A stretch of DNA of 64,000 nucleotides from the NCBI GenBank assembly GCA_034770075.1, contig CM068387.1:75269971-75333970 (forward strand), given 5' to 3'. Shown piece after piece: positions 1 to 13,048 of this stretch. Made by a program: the position numbers and the translations under genes. Numbering within the stretch: position 1 is the stretch's first letter; every line of letters starts with the position of its first letter. Under the pieces are notes generated by a model. The model did not search any database and had not been told where the DNA came from. It saw only the letters and a list, made by a program, of their open reading frames with translations. This stretch comes from Aralia elata. Lineage: Eukaryota > Streptophyta > Magnoliopsida > Apiales > Araliaceae.

Positions 1-1462
1 GAGGGAGTACATCACCCCTATTCCACACAGAGAAGCAATGTAGAATAGTGTTGACATGAATAGCCCAAGAAAGCAGCTGTAAATAAAATCGAAGGAATTT
101 TTTAGCAATTTGCAGCTAATAGAACAAGAATCGAAAATCAGAACATTAAAAACTACAGAGCTTGTCGAATTCTGAATTATGGAAATGTTAGGAGAAATAA
201 GAAAGAATGTGCAAAAAAATTGATTCTGAAGTCATTTAGATGGTCTGAAGCTTCCTAATAATATTTCAGTGTTTATGCGATTATTAAGTGAAGTGAATTA
301 TGCACAAGGAAAAAATCGACATATTAGATAAAAAGGACACTGCAGAGATGAGAAGCTCATATATACTTTTGTTTTCGCCTCTCATCGGGCATCCAGTAGT
401 TATTCCACCATGTGATGAACTCGATGACACTTACGAGTTGGAGAGCAAGAAAAATCCTGCAGAGTGTGGAAGGAAGAAAATTGAATGCCTGTAACATTCG
501 TACCATGAAAAAGTAATTACGAAATTTAAGCAGAAGCATCTCATTTTTCTGGGGAAGGAAATGAGGGAAGTCAAATCTGCAACATTTTTGACATTTATGA
601 ACCTACAAAAAGTTTTATTTCCCATCTCTATTGGTTAAATAGTCTGCTGTTATATTTCTATCCGATGTCAGAAATTAAAGGATTTTTTTGAAGATTACCC
701 TGCGCCAACACGAGCAAGTTCTCCTGCAAGAAGATAGTATTAATCTATCACTTTTGACATCCAGTAATTCAAGTATAAATGATAGAGCAGTTCATGATAT
801 GATTAGAAAAAAGATGGAACTTAAACTGTAATGGAGAAAATTGCTCCAAGAGTGCCTAAGAGGAAGGTTGTTCAGTCAAATAAAGGTTTAGGATATAAAG
901 TGGCATAGTACTAAGACATACCATATAGATGAACAAAACCTGAGGGCACAAAGAGTGAAGTGACTAGTGATATAATCCACATGACAAACTTCAATCCCCA
1001 CCATCCAGAATGCCACTCGTTGCGAGATTCATCCAACTTGTTTGTTTTGAATGTTGTAAGAAACATTATAAAGAAAAATATCTAGAATTTATGTCAAGGA
1101 AAATCTATATAGTGAAGAAAAGTTCATGTAAATTTAGCAGAACATCAAAAGTCATTCATTTTAATTTTGTTCCTGATCATGCTAAAGATATCTTTAGATT
1201 TCATCACAAGAAGAAATTACTACTTATACTGCTAAACAAAGATACAAAGCATCCTAAACTCACACGAAGAACTCCCATTGTTTGATAACAAGCGCGCCCC
1301 TCAACTCCACACGCTTTAAAATCTGCGAAAGAAAATAAAAAAACCAGAAAAAAATCACAATTATGTCATGCAAAAGCTTCATAAAAGATGTGAAACTCAA
1401 CCATTTTGTATACAAGAAAGATCACAGCATTTAGATTTCGAAAAAAAAGAGGCTTTACATAC
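1..1462. other. No clear gene (probable SERINC intron and window edge)
   Basis: This stretch lies downstream of the SERINC first exon on the minus strand, so it should be intron 1 and perhaps more of that gene. I looked on the minus strand for the next conserved SERINC exon and found no convincing match. Short open frames here carry no recognisable motif. The gene probably continues beyond base 1, or this copy is truncated. Confidence 0.4.
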
Positions 1463-1736
1463 AGTGGAGCTGAGGGAAAAAGATTTGGCCATAGTCGCGA
1501 ACAATCCAAGCAATAATATTTGTCAATAAGAAGATAATGCCATACGAGTATCGTGCTTGTTGTGACTTCTTTCTTTTAGCCAAGCATTCAATACTCTTCT
1601 GCTCTGACGAATCAGGCTCCTTCAACAGAATTATCTCAGAATTACTTAGTCTGATTTCTTTCACCTTGGCAGCATCAGAATCACTTAATCTGACTTTTAT
1701 CACCTTAGGCACAACAGCTTCAGCAGCCTCACCCAT
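1463..1736 (-). CDS. SERINC/TMS membrane protein, first coding exon (partial)
   Basis: The exon encodes 91 residues from an ATG at 1736 and ends at a GTATGT donor (minus strand). The last third reads ARYSYGIIFLL, then TNIIAWIVRDYG. This matches the first transmembrane segment of plant SERINC (serine incorporator, TMS/TDE family) proteins, in which an ARY-YG-IFL motif precedes a hydrophobic helix ending in RDY. SERINC proteins are multi-pass membrane proteins linked to serine and lipid metabolism; that role is family knowledge. The first 60 residues are a charged cytosolic-looking leader containing two similar short stretches around RLSDSD and RLSNSE. An AG acceptor sits just upstream of the ATG, so a 5'UTR exon probably lies at higher coordinates. 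Later exons are not visible. Confidence 0.75.
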
Positions 1737-2280
1737 CCTGGAATTTCAAGTGCTAAAACTTTTATTAGATATTATTTCGAGCATTATATCAGTCATTAGC
1801 CTATTCAATAATAGAAGTGCATATGATGAAGGTGCATTATGCACAGAACAGCTTAGTAATCATACCTTAAAATTGAAAGTTTGGATTTTATCGCGCCAAT
1901 TGCAATTCTAGGGCATGGATTTCATGCTGCTAAAGGCAGCATAATTTGAAGCTTCCTGTTATTCCTTCTTCCTGCAAGATTATGATTGAATTATGCTAAA
2001 ATATATTAGGCAGAATGAAGTAACTCTCCTTCAAACCTTAAATTTTTCTTTACCTACCAAATAAAACAGAAACTACACCAAGATTTGAAAATTACATTAG
2101 CTACAAGCAATAGCTAAAGCTTTTTTGTTTACTAAGAGGAGAAACAACATTACCAGGAGAAATTCACTTTTAAGACTTATCATATGTGAGTTTGTGCAGA
2201 GAAATTGACAGTCTTAACATTGTTTCCCTTGAGTCAAAGATCAGCAAAGAGAAGCTAAAAGTATTTATATCACTTTTTTT

Positions 2281-2460
2281 TTGATTCTTTTACAAACATA
2301 TTAAGGGTTGTGTAGGATACCATTAAGACATAATTTTCCACAATAATTTCTTTTACAACATTAAATTTAAGACTAAACTTTTTTATGGAAAATATAATCG
2401 AAAAAAAAATACTGTCGACAGTGTCATAGGCAACCCTTAATACGTGTAAGAAAGAATCAA
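2281..2460. mobile_element. MITE with ~30-bp terminal inverted repeats
   Basis: The left end (TTGATTCTTT, then ATTAAGGGTTG) is mirrored by the right end, whose reverse complement reads TTGATTCTTT, then ATTAAGGGTTG. The element is 180 bp and AT-rich with no coding capacity. It lies upstream of the SERINC coding exon, possibly in its 5' intron or promoter. Superfamily is unassigned because no clear target duplication was seen. Confidence 0.5.
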
Positions 2461-2663
2461 CAAGTATACTACATTAGAAAAGGTGCTGAAAAATGTTGCA
2501 GTACTATCTATACTCAAACCCACAACCAACTAATCCTTGAGCCAACAATGCACAAAATAACATAGGAAGAATCTAATGCTACATATAATTTCTCAGAAAT
2601 GACAAAAATGGGAGTAATATAGATACTGAATAACTGATATGTAAAAAGATTGAAATTGCTAAC

Positions 2664-2782
2664 CTTTTTTTTCTGGGCTTGAGGCAAGATTTGTGCCAGA
2701 GAATTGCAGTACTCTTTCCTCAGCAAGAAGTGAGGTGAAGTACTACTTATGGAATTATTTTGTGCTTGTGCTTGGATCATAT
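2664..2782 (-). other. Possible spliced exon upstream of SERINC
   Basis: On the minus strand this segment is bounded by an AG acceptor (GGAAAAG) and a GT donor (after a run of eight A) and is open through 39 codons rich in Gln and Ser. Joined directly to the SERINC exon it would not keep the SERINC frame, so it could only be 5'UTR or belong to another transcript. No domain is recognised. Confidence 0.2.
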
Positions 2783-5700
2783 CTTTTCCTAACAAAAAGA
2801 TAAACAAGTGAGTACAAGTTAACAAACCCCATTCTCACATGCATGAATTTTATTATAGTCCAAGTTCAGCCACCTACTAACTCCAGTAATGCTATATTAT
2901 CAGAATAATTCGGAAGCCTAACAAATTAGGAACTAGTGACCCAGTACCCGTTACTATTTGGTCTTGGGGCATATACACTAATTAGTGGAACCCAAAAATA
3001 AAATAAAATAAAATACATGGCTTAGACATTTTGGTTATGGTACGTAAAGATTATCATATTTGTGACTTTTAAAAATTCATAAATACTGTAAAAAAATATT
3101 TTAATTTATAAAACAACTTTCAATAATATTACCATTGTGATATTCCAACGTTGATATATGCTTGTATTTGTCGTAATTCTTGTTCAAAAATTGTTTATTG
3201 CATGGACAGTATTTGAAAAGTCAAACTAGAGGTGCAGTAACTACTTTTCTTTTATTTTATTAAGATAGAAAGAGAAAAAAAATAATATATATTATAAATG
3301 TTTATGTCGAATTTTTGATTGTCGGTTAGGTGAATAAATATCAGTGGTAATTTTTTTGAAGGAATGTGTAATAACTGAGACTCTCATATAATTACTATAA
3401 ATCTCATATATTGATAAATTTTATAATTATAATTCGATAAATTTATCGTAATATATAATAAGACTATGTCATTTTACTCAACACGTAGTAATTTTATAAC
3501 ATAAAAAGGCATAAATATCCTCAATAAATTTTTAAATTTTTTGCTTTTTTGAAAAATACTTGAAAATCATGCATACATTTTTTTGGATATTGGAAAAGTC
3601 ACGGTATCATTTGGGAATGAACCAAACAAAAAGACAAGAAAGGAAGACAGGTTAAGTTGGGGCCCATCAGATTGACAAAATGACAAAAACTTAATTGGTG
3701 TTGGAATTCTAGAATCAATAGAGTTTGAGTGGAGCCCTTTGTCACGCGTTTGTATGAAATTCATGTGACCGTTGTAAATGGAGCGGTGCTCGATGAGAGA
3801 ACACTTCAATTCCATAGCTGTAACCCATAAGTTACTGTTTATTAGTAAAATATGCACAATAAATGAATTCTTAAAAAAATAATTGAAAGATAAAAATTTT
3901 CTCTAAAGCATTATTAATCACAACTTCACAGGATAGACACATTCCCCTCTAATCTCAAAGGTTGGGAAACTATATCTTCGTGACACAATTTTCGACACGA
4001 AAATGATTTATAAATATATTGATACTATAAACACGTATCATAAATAAATTTGTATCATAAACACCATTTCAAACACATATTAACTTTCGACACGAAAACG
4101 ATTCATAAATGAGTTTGTGTTATATACACAAGTTTCAACACAACACAAATTCGTCTAACACGACACGATTGTCATCCTTAGTTTTCTCCATGTCCAAAAA
4201 AAACTTTTTTAAGTAAAAAAAATGCAACAAGCATTATTATGAATAAGAAAATGTTGTGTATGTCAACTTGACATACAACAAAGTAGACACACATAATAAA
4301 TGTTCGCGAAATTAAAAATATTTACGTTATATCATCTGTGTCTATGAAGTAATATGTCGAGTCAACACATATAATACAACTTTTAATTATGAATAATATT
4401 GGTCCACGTTGATCTAGTAGCTTGATTGGATTATTATTACTCGGCTAAGTCTAATAATGCTGCCATGTGCTAAAACTTACTTTTAGGGCATGAATGTTAC
4501 TTAACCTTGTCCTTATTATTTGCTGTTTTTGTTTTTGCTTTACTTGTCCATTGATGCAAACTTGTTCTAGTGGTATAATATGTATGTACACTTGTTGTGT
4601 TGTTAGACTTTTAGGTTTTGTATGAATGCATGATTGGGTTAAAAGGTTTGTCCTTTAGAGTGAGCAAGTGAAGTTGTGGGGATGGATGGTAAAATTTGAC
4701 AAGTATGGAGAAAGAATGGGTTTGGTGGAAGTAGGAGGGAATTAATGTAGACAAGTGTGTGCTGAAGAACCTCCTCCCACAAGATTTCAGTGTTTGATAT
4801 AAACTTGTCCAGCCACATATGCACCATTTTTAATTTCAAGGCCTAATTATTCTTGTGGTTTATTCTATGAAATAACTTCCCCAATCCCAATGGAGGATTT
4901 GATTTGAAGTTTGTGGCATAACTTTCAAGAGACTTCAATCATTTGCCAATAAGATGAACAAGTGACCTTCTCAAGGATAAGGAAAACAGAATGAAAACAA
5001 TGTAAAAAGTAGAAAATAAATCTCTCTTCCAATAATCAAATTCCTAATTTTACACTTGGAAAATTTTTAAGATCCAGAACTCCTGTATTAATTATTCATT
5101 TCAATGTTACGGATTTAGGAAAAACTAGGGGAAACTTATGTTTGCTTTGTAGCATTTGTGTTGAGTTGTTGTCATACACAATTATGAGAAGCGTCTTAGT
5201 ACTAGGTTATCACGTTTGATTATTTTTATATTAAGATCAATTTATGGACTCTAGAAAAAAATTTCATAATGTTTTTTAGTTCATTTCCTTTTCATTTTAT
5301 TTGCCTTTTGCTTGCATTTTTTTGGGTCCTAAATCTAGCCTAAACAAATAATTGTTATGGAACTTGGTCTTAAATTATGTTAAAAAAATGATTTTTCTCA
5401 GCTTTAAATTTACTTTTTTTAGCAAAAATATACAATTCTTGATGTATATGATACAAATGTATATTGCACGAAAATCGCAATCCCTTACTTAAGTGTTGAC
5501 CAAAATTTTAGTGAATTGAATTGAGGTGAATTGAGTTGAATCAAATCAAGTTTAACTTTATTGATCTTGACTGATTTAAATATACATTGAGTTTAAATTC
5601 TACTGTTAAATGAATGCACTCGAAAAATATATTAAGCTTGAGAAAATTGATATTTTGAATAATTATTTCTATATAAAAGTTTCTAGACAAAATCATAAAA

Positions 5701-5898
5701 AATAAATGAATATAGAATTACATGAAAAATAAATAAAATAATAATCATATAATCACCTGGATAAGAGCGTGCGACGTCGTAGCATATTTGGACGCGATAT
5801 ACAAATTACCCAGTAGCCTAATGACCGAGTCTTCTTAATTTCTTATAATTTAGGGCTCGAAATTAATTCAACAATTCTTTAAAATTTCCTGGAATTTC
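2783..5898. other. AT-rich intergenic DNA, no gene seen
   Basis: No frame longer than about 100 codons with recognisable content was found. The stretch 3970-4180 contains degenerate repeats of CGACACGA-like words, probably an old transposon remnant. The last few hundred bases are the promoter and 5'UTR side of the ING1-like gene, with a TG/TA microsatellite following its first exon. Confidence 0.4.
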
Positions 5899-6364
5899 AT
5901 GTCGTTCCTAGAAGAATTTCAGTCCAGTAAGCTTTTCTCTCTATTACTCTATATGTGTGTGTATATATATATATATATGAATATGCATTTCTTTAATGCA
6001 CAATTGGGAGTACGAAAGAAACCCTAGCTAATGTGGTCGAAGTGAAAGAACTACTTTTGAGAATTCGTTTCATAAAAATTTTTGGTTTTTGATTTCAAGT
6101 ATCAGTTTTCCGTTTTTGAGAATCTTTTGAGTTTCTGTTGCTGTTAAAGCCTTCAGAGTTCTTAATTATGCCCATTTGTACAAAAAGAGGGAGACTTTAT
6201 TATTTCATTTTTATAAAATCTCAATTTGGCATCATGTTAGTTATAATCAATGTGTTAACAGCATTTGTTAAGAGTGTTTTTGCTTTATTTTTTATTTTTA
6301 TTCTGGCTTTGTATACATTTACCTGCAAATATCTTGAATACCTGGAAAATCATGAGCAGTTAAA

Positions 6365-6807
6365 GAGCATGTTCGGGAGCTACTTATAAGTTAGGTTGAC
6401 CAACTTATAAGTAGATTAGGCAAAAAAAGTGTTCGGGAATAACTTTTTTTTTTTTACTTATAAGTCGAAAAAAAAGTATAAAAAAATAAGTAACCTTTAG
6501 TTGCTTAAAAAAAATGACTTATAAGTCATTTTTTTTAAGTTGGTTAACGACTATGAAATGACAAAAATGCCCTCTTTTATTTTTAATGTTCTTCTTATTG
6601 AAGGACATTTTAGTAATCTTCTTATTTTATTTTAACTTATAAGTCATTATTAGCCGAACACATCCACAATTATTACTTATAATTCCTGACTTATAACTAA
6701 AAATAATACCGAACACTATTACTTATAAATCTATTAAAATTTTAACTTATAAATCTACTAAAATTTTAACTTTAAGTCAAAAAAATAAGTCATTCCCGAA
6801 CAGGCCC
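6365..6807. mobile_element. TIR MITE in ING1 intron 1 (Tourist/PIF-like ends)
   Basis: Ends GAGCATGTTCGGGA and, reverse-complemented, GGGCCTGTTCGGGA form the terminal inverted repeat, and AAA flanks both sides. The interior is built of CTTATAAGT words. The duplicated ING copy at about 37,660 lacks the element at the matching intron position, which supports insertion after duplication or loss there. The same termini and subterminal words border the 4.7-kb element at 15,884-20,624. Confidence 0.7.
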
Positions 6808-8578
6808 AAAGTCATTTGCCTTTTTGTAATAGGTCAGTTACCGTCCGTAAGGTGTGATTAATTTGTTAATGTATTAGCAATTTAATATGCCTTTTCAGTG
6901 ATGAAATGAAGGTAAAATTTTGTTTTTAAATTTAGGGAAACCATATGATTCCTAAATCCGGAAGATATCATATCTATTTGGGATGAGCAGAGTCGTGTAA
7001 AGGTTTTAAGGGTACACTTCAGTACCATGGAATGCAACTAGGTTATGGATTTGAAGCTACCTTGCCACAAAAAACTTTAAAAACATAGAAAGTATAAATT
7101 TTGATATATTGAATACGGAACCCAAGTCGATAAATTTTGGAAATCCAAAGTATAATATAAGATTTTTGTATACTACTGAATGAAGAAGGACCATAGGTGG
7201 ATGCTGAAAGAGCCACTCCTCTAAAACATTTCACTACAGTAATTCAAAGGAGCACAGGGGACACCATCCTTTCCCATAATTTTTTTGATAAGGAAAAAAC
7301 TTCTTTTTGAAGATCCCATTATTATGTATGGTCTGACCAAATAACAGCTATAGTTGTGCATCTCTGAAGCAACTTCTCATCTTCCCCTCTCCCAAACTCC
7401 CAAAATCTTACACTAACCAGCCTTTCTAAGACAGATGGTGAAACCCAATACTCACCAAAAAACACAACAAGCTTATTTTATTCCTCCACACCACCGGTTA
7501 ATGTGAAATTAATTAATAATCGTATTGACCAAGTGTGTGAGTGTGTGTTTTCTTTTTTCTTAAAGGAGATACATGCATTTATATAAATACTGTTGGCATA
7601 TTTATCTAACAGTTGAATAGACTAATTTATCCAAAAAAAGATGTTAATGTGATATAGTGCTAATTTCACTCAAGAGTTTGCTAAAACTGCTGCTGTGTTA
7701 TTTGGAATCTTAAAGTTTATCTGAGCTGAGGAGATGATATTAGATTGATGGAATCTATAAGTTAATCAAAAAAGAGCAAGATCAAGGCATTCTGAGGAGC
7801 TGTGTTATGAAGTTTTATTTACATAAAATCTTTGTTTTAGAGTCTCTAGAATGTTCAAGGAGTTTTTATATTTTATTCTTTCAAAACTTTAAATCATTTG
7901 AGTTTCTAAAGTTAGTCGTTTAGTGTTTTAACCCGGTCATTAAATCTGGTCACTTGTCAAAGTCGAAGTGAGTTCCAAGGTCTGCATTTACGTCTAGGTC
8001 AAGTAAGTTTTAAGGTCTATAAAAGGTCTTTTTGCACTCTTTTTGAATGCAGTTATGAATTTTATGAATGAATCATTTTATGAGTCTCTTGTTTATTCCA
8101 GCCTCAGCAGTTGATGGTCTTAGGATCAGATCTTGCTTTAAAATCAGACCAAGGAGGTGGACTCCTCATGCCCTTTCTATCCCTCTTACCATCCTTCCTT
8201 GTATTATTTGTTTTCTCATCTCTTACTTTTTATTCTACATCATAGATATTCAGTTGACTATTTGGGTGATGGTTAGGGATTACTAAGTCCGATTATTTTT
8301 ATTTTATTTATTTATTTATTTATTTGCAGATTTGGAATCATTGCCAAACATCCTACCGCGGAAGTATGATCTGTTGCGGGATCTAGATAAAAGTTTACAA
8401 GGTTTGCTTTGCATTGATGTTAGTGAACACAAAACTCTGTACGTGGCTGACAGAGAACATACAGGGAAGTATACTAAAATTTTGTGAGGCGTCTGAACAT
8501 ATGAAAGATTCTGCTTCCTTGCGTGGCTGATAGAGAGAACTTAAAATCGTGAAATGATTTTGTATAAGCTCAAATTCA

Positions 8579-8583
<5 letters not shown>

Positions 8584-8614
<31 letters not shown>

Positions 8615-8630
8615 GTGTGTGTGCGTGTGT
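8584..8630. repeat. (TA)n(TG)n microsatellite
   Basis: About 27 bases of TA repeat run into a TG repeat, within intron 2 of the ING1-like gene. Confidence 0.9.
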
Positions 8631-11600
8631 TAAATAAAAAGGTAGGATTTCCTCTTTAGATACAAAACAGCGTTTCCATTTCAATTTCTTTGTATTTATT
8701 TGGGAAGTTGAAGTATTAAAGTAATTGGGGAAATGCAAGTTTGTAACATAGAGGAAAGCTAGTAGTGATTGAATTCGTACTGCATTTTAATCGTCTTGTG
8801 AGCAAGATTTATGTGTTTCTTTAATTGCCAAAAAAGATTTACATGTTTCTTTCCTTTTCTTTTGTGCCCTTCATCTATTTTACGTTATTCTTGTTGGATT
8901 TAGGTTGTTATTAGTGAACTCTACTACACGCCTTTGCCAAAATAAAATAAAATAAAAAGAATGACGACAACTACGACGATGACTAGGAGGACGAGGGTAA
9001 TGATTATGATAATTATAATAAAACTGTCGATGGTGATAGTTATAATGTTAATTGTCATGCATTCTCCTTGTTTCTGTATTTTTCAGCACATTATAATAAT
9101 AATAATGGTGATGTTTTTGTGCCTTTTCTTCAACTCTGATGTAGCAATATTAAGCACGCCATTGTTTCCTCTTGTTTTAGCAGAAATACAATGGCAAAAT
9201 GAACAATGCTGTGAACAGGAAATAGAAGATTATAAGCGTGGAGTTAGATCTGGTGCTATTATGCCTGATTCTTCACTTGTCCGATTCTCAGATGAGGCAC
9301 TGGACGAGCAAAAGCATGCCTTAAGGATTGCTGATGAGAAGGTTGCCTTGGGTGTTCAGGCGTATGATTTGGTACAAAACGCACATAGTTCATCTCTCTC
9401 TCCCTCCCTCTCTATTCTGAATGACTTCATTCTTTATGTTGTTGCTTGATCCATATTACCTGCATCAAGTATAATCTGTATTCTGCTTGTTCTATTATTC
9501 TCTCTCGAAAGATTTTTTTAGTCATGCAGTTGAGAGTGCACGTGCCTTTTATTTATTTATTCATTTATTTTTGTGGATAAGTTCATGCTTTTCTCTATTG
9601 GAAATCATATGCAATTTACTCTGCAGTTGACAGTGTGCGTACTAATTCTTATAGTTATGCTGGAGACCTGACATAGAATTGTGTGATAATATACTAGTTC
9701 CACAAATCCACCAGAATAGATGCTTCCATGTATGCTTGGCTTGAATTGATCTGATTTACTATTAAAATAAATCTGTGAATCCAATTCACTTGTAAAAAAC
9801 TAAATATTAAAATGTTTTGGATCTAATTGACAGCATGGCCCAGTCGTTACATTTGTGGTGATCCAAAGAGGAATAGAAATTGGAGGTCTGCGTTATGTTC
9901 TGAACTGAGATTTATTCAGCTTCTCCTGTATGTTTTTGTGTATATATATAAAATTCTATTTAGAACAATTCTGGCTCTTTTGGGTGTTAGAGAATCTGGG
10001 GTAAGGGTTTCCTGAGAACTACTTAACATCATCTTTTATTCCCTCTATCAGTAAGTGGAATTCACCTCGTTCTTCACCCATGGACACAAGCCAAAGGCCA
10101 AACTATGTAAATCTTTGTGATCTTCTCTCTGTCTTTGTTTTGAATTCATCGCCTGTGTGTGTTGATCGTGCAATTTGTTTGAAAAGTTGTTTTCAATTTT
10201 TCCCATACATCACAATTTGTTGTAGTGTTGGTATCCTTAGCATCTTAGAAAACCTTAAAGAGTAAGAATGAAGATATAAACGAATTGTCAAGAGAAAGAT
10301 GCCTTTAATGAAATTGAGCAATTGTTTAATTTCTTTAATTTGGCGTATTTTGTGATTGTGCAACAGGTAGATGCTCATATTCAACAACTCGATCAACATA
10401 TGAAAAAAATTTAATGCAGAGCTTCAGCGCGGTATGTTTGTATTTAGCTTTAATTTTACCGTCATTCTACATTGAACACATTGGTATAGGTAGACTTGGC
10501 AAGACTTATTTTGTTTCTGTTTACAGAAACGTAGCTGCTTTTTTCTATAGATTCTTCTGATTTTAAATCTGACTCGCAGAAAGAGATAAGAGTGCTGCAA
10601 CTGGATCACATGATTCAAACGTTGATGGTAGCGTGAAATCTGGAAGGAGCGAAAGTGGTAGAGGGGGGCGTAAGAAGTATCCACCTTTCCTAGTTCTGGA
10701 CTTATTTCAGTTTTACCTGCTAGATACATTTATACTTAAAATATATCAATTGAGACCTTTGATCCTTATTTTCCCTTTTAAGAAAATTGCTATATAGTTT
10801 TAATGTTTTGAGAGTGAATCAAATATATCCACAACCTTTTCCCCTAGTAACAGAGATTTGATATTGAGTCGTAATTGGATAAGGGAAAAAATCTGAACTG
10901 ATGGGAGGTGATTGCCTTCAATAGAGAAAAATGTCACTGCTAGGGCTTTTTAGAAGTCACTTCCAAAAGGGGAGATTAGTTCTGAAGTACCAGTTTGAGC
11001 AGATTGATCCTTCCTATCAGCAGAAAGGTCACCTTTGCTTTAGCTAGTTAGGTGGATTAAGAGAATACGTCATGTACTTTTGAGACTTGAGCAATCAATT
11101 AGCATACTGATTTTGAATTATATGCAAGTGCAACCAAACAAATCAGAATAAGATTAATATAAAAAGCAAAGGTGGCGTATTTCCTTTCTTGGTCAATTCG
11201 ACACTATAATGTTGCATTTAACTGAGTTTTTGGTAGTTACGGATCATTTTGATTAAAGAAGAGATACTAAAAGTGGATATAAAATTCTCTTGGCAGGACA
11301 CGCCTTGTTGCAGCCGCAGCAGTAGCTGCTGCAAACCCAACAGGCATGGATTTAGATCTACCAGTGGATCCAAATGAACCCACATATTGTCTCTGCAACC
11401 AAGTGAGCTATGGAGACATGGTAGCTTGCGACAATTCTGGTGTACGTATTCTATGTTTTTTAAGGCTATGTTTGTTTGCCATTATGTTACATGATATTAG
11501 ACTATCTTAACTTATTTATACTAGTTAATATCTTTAAGCACTTTTCTTTTATATAATTGGATTAGTCTAAAGATGACAACCTTATCTACTATTTCTCTCC

Positions 11601-11988
11601 TAAGGCCATTTGATACCTCAAAATGGGGGTACTATTTAATCCCACCTTCCTTCTTGGTATTAAACAGTCCCTCCTGACTTTAGAAACATAAAAGTAGTCT
11701 AATCCCATTGGTTGAAATAAAATTCCAATCATCTGTATCCCCTTCCTTTCGAGATACGAACATGGGAATCATTGAAATATCTCTTTGATTGAATCATTGA
11801 AAGAGTATTAGTCGTATAATACATTACTCCACTAGAATACAATGTAATTCTGAATTGAAGATCTTTTTTCTTCTTTTTCTTCTTCTTTTTTTTTTAAATT
11901 TTTATTTCTATAATATGATTCAACACGCGTTGCAGAACAATCTATAAAACAGTTGATACGGTTTGATTTTTCAGTCAATTAGTAGTAC

Positions 11989-12501
11989 CTCTAGGGCCAT
12001 GTTTATTTGCAAGGATAACACGTGGGATTTGACTTAATCCCAAATCTCTTGTTTGTTTTTAAAAATAGACTTGGGACTATTATTCTCGGAATAATAAAAT
12101 GACTTGAAAGGGAGACTATTTAATATCATGTCCAACTAGGTTTTATAATTCCCGTCATTTGAGACTAAAAATTTATGGACAAAATTAACCTTTAACTTTG
12201 TTTAAAGTGACCGATGTATCTTATCATATCCATCTATACTCAAACTAATGAGAATATGATATCTTTGTTATTAGTGACAAGAGTATAATAGTCCAAACGA
12301 TAAGTTTTTATCCAATCCTTTAAATAATCTTGGACAAAACAAATATAACATGAGATTATTTTAAGTTATCCCATGAATAATCCCATAAAAACAAACATGT
12401 AATTAGGACTATTTAATTCTAGGATTAATAGTCTTAAGATTATAATCTATGGAAATATAGTCCCGGGATTATAATGCTTATAAACAAACATCGCCCTAGA
12501 G
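11989..12501. mobile_element. 513-bp MITE in the last ING1 intron
   Basis: The left end CTCTAGGGCCATGTTTATTT and the reverse complement of the right end CTCTAGGGCGATGTTTGTTT differ at two positions. The interior contains paired words such as GGGATTA and AATCCC and no coding frame. The element separates the two halves of the PHD finger in copy 1. It is not represented in the partial copy 2. Confidence 0.65.
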
Positions 12502-12912
12502 TTCACTTCTTCCCCATACTATACTATGAGTGAAAGGGAAAATGCAATGCAAACTGTTCTATTGATTGAATACACTAGAAAAGCCAATGATCTATCGAAA
12601 GAAGTTGCTCTTTTTCTCTCAGTGCAAGATAGAATGGTTCCATTTTGGGTGCGTCGGTCTGAAAGAACAACCCAAGGGGAAATGGTATTGCTCAGACTCT
12701 GTTGCAACGCAGAAAAGGGAAATAGAGCTAGCGCTATATTTTTCTGGAACTCACAGCCTTATTTTGTAAATATAGATTGTAACAATGTGCTTCGCATGCG
12801 CATTTGTCAAAGATTAACGTAGTGTAAATATTCAAATTTTATTCAATCTGGTGATACTTTGCACTTAAAGAATCATGCAACATGTCAATTCTTGCAATGC
12901 CTATTTTCATTT

Positions 12913-13048
12913 GGGAATTGTTATTTTCACAAGAGAAAATTGATATTTTCATAAGGTTTCACTCACATGAATGTGAGTTTCACTTACTATTTATGTGAGA
13001 AGAGTTTTATGAAAATATCAATTTTATTTGTGGAAAATATTAATTCCC
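12913..13048. mobile_element. Short hairpin MITE (136 bp)
   Basis: The two ends GGGAATTGTTATTTTC and, reversed, GGGAATTAATATTTTC continue into matching TTGATATTTTCATAA arms around a short AT-rich centre. It lies just 3' of the ING1 copy and could fold along its whole length. Confidence 0.55.

Larger units (their letters stand above)
5899..12769 (+). pseudogene. ING1: ING1-type PHD-finger protein, copy 1 (frameshift in exon 4, zinc ligand lost)
   Basis: Seven exons fit GT-AG rules: 5899-5926, 8330-8401, 9184-9371, 10367-10431, 10580-10676, 11297-11441 and 12623-12769. The start MSFLEEFQSN, the coiled ING domain (LLRDLDKSLQ, DEALDEQKHA, IADEKVAL), a basic GGRKKTRL stretch, and a C-terminal PHD finger (PTYCLCNQVS, ACDNSGCKIEWFHFGC, GKWYC) follow plant ING1. 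These proteins read H3K4me3 in histone acetyltransferase complexes (family knowledge). Exon 4 has seven A where six keep frame, giving a TAA at 10412-10414. Dropping one A restores both this exon and the phase into exon 5. The eighth PHD zinc ligand is Ser (WYCSDS instead of WYC--C). Conserved Arg residues of exon 3 are Trp and Cys. Either a decaying gene or a homopolymer sequencing error plus substitutions. The last intron contains a 513-bp MITE and intron 1 a 443-bp one. Confidence 0.85.

Noticed and set aside
1537..1911. 124-codon plus-strand frame over the SERINC exon
   Set aside because: It is antisense to the conserved SERINC exon and has no own homology.
3966..4180. Repeated CGACACGA-like words as a satellite
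   Set aside because: Too few and too diverged to call a tandem repeat; probably an old transposon remnant.
8961..9449. 162-codon frame with a Thr/Met/Ile-rich start
   Set aside because: The start is low-complexity intron sequence read through into ING1 exon 3; only 9184-9371 is coding.
12519..12822. Overlapping frames across ING1 exon 7
   Set aside because: Shadows of the PHD exon in other frames and intron read-through.
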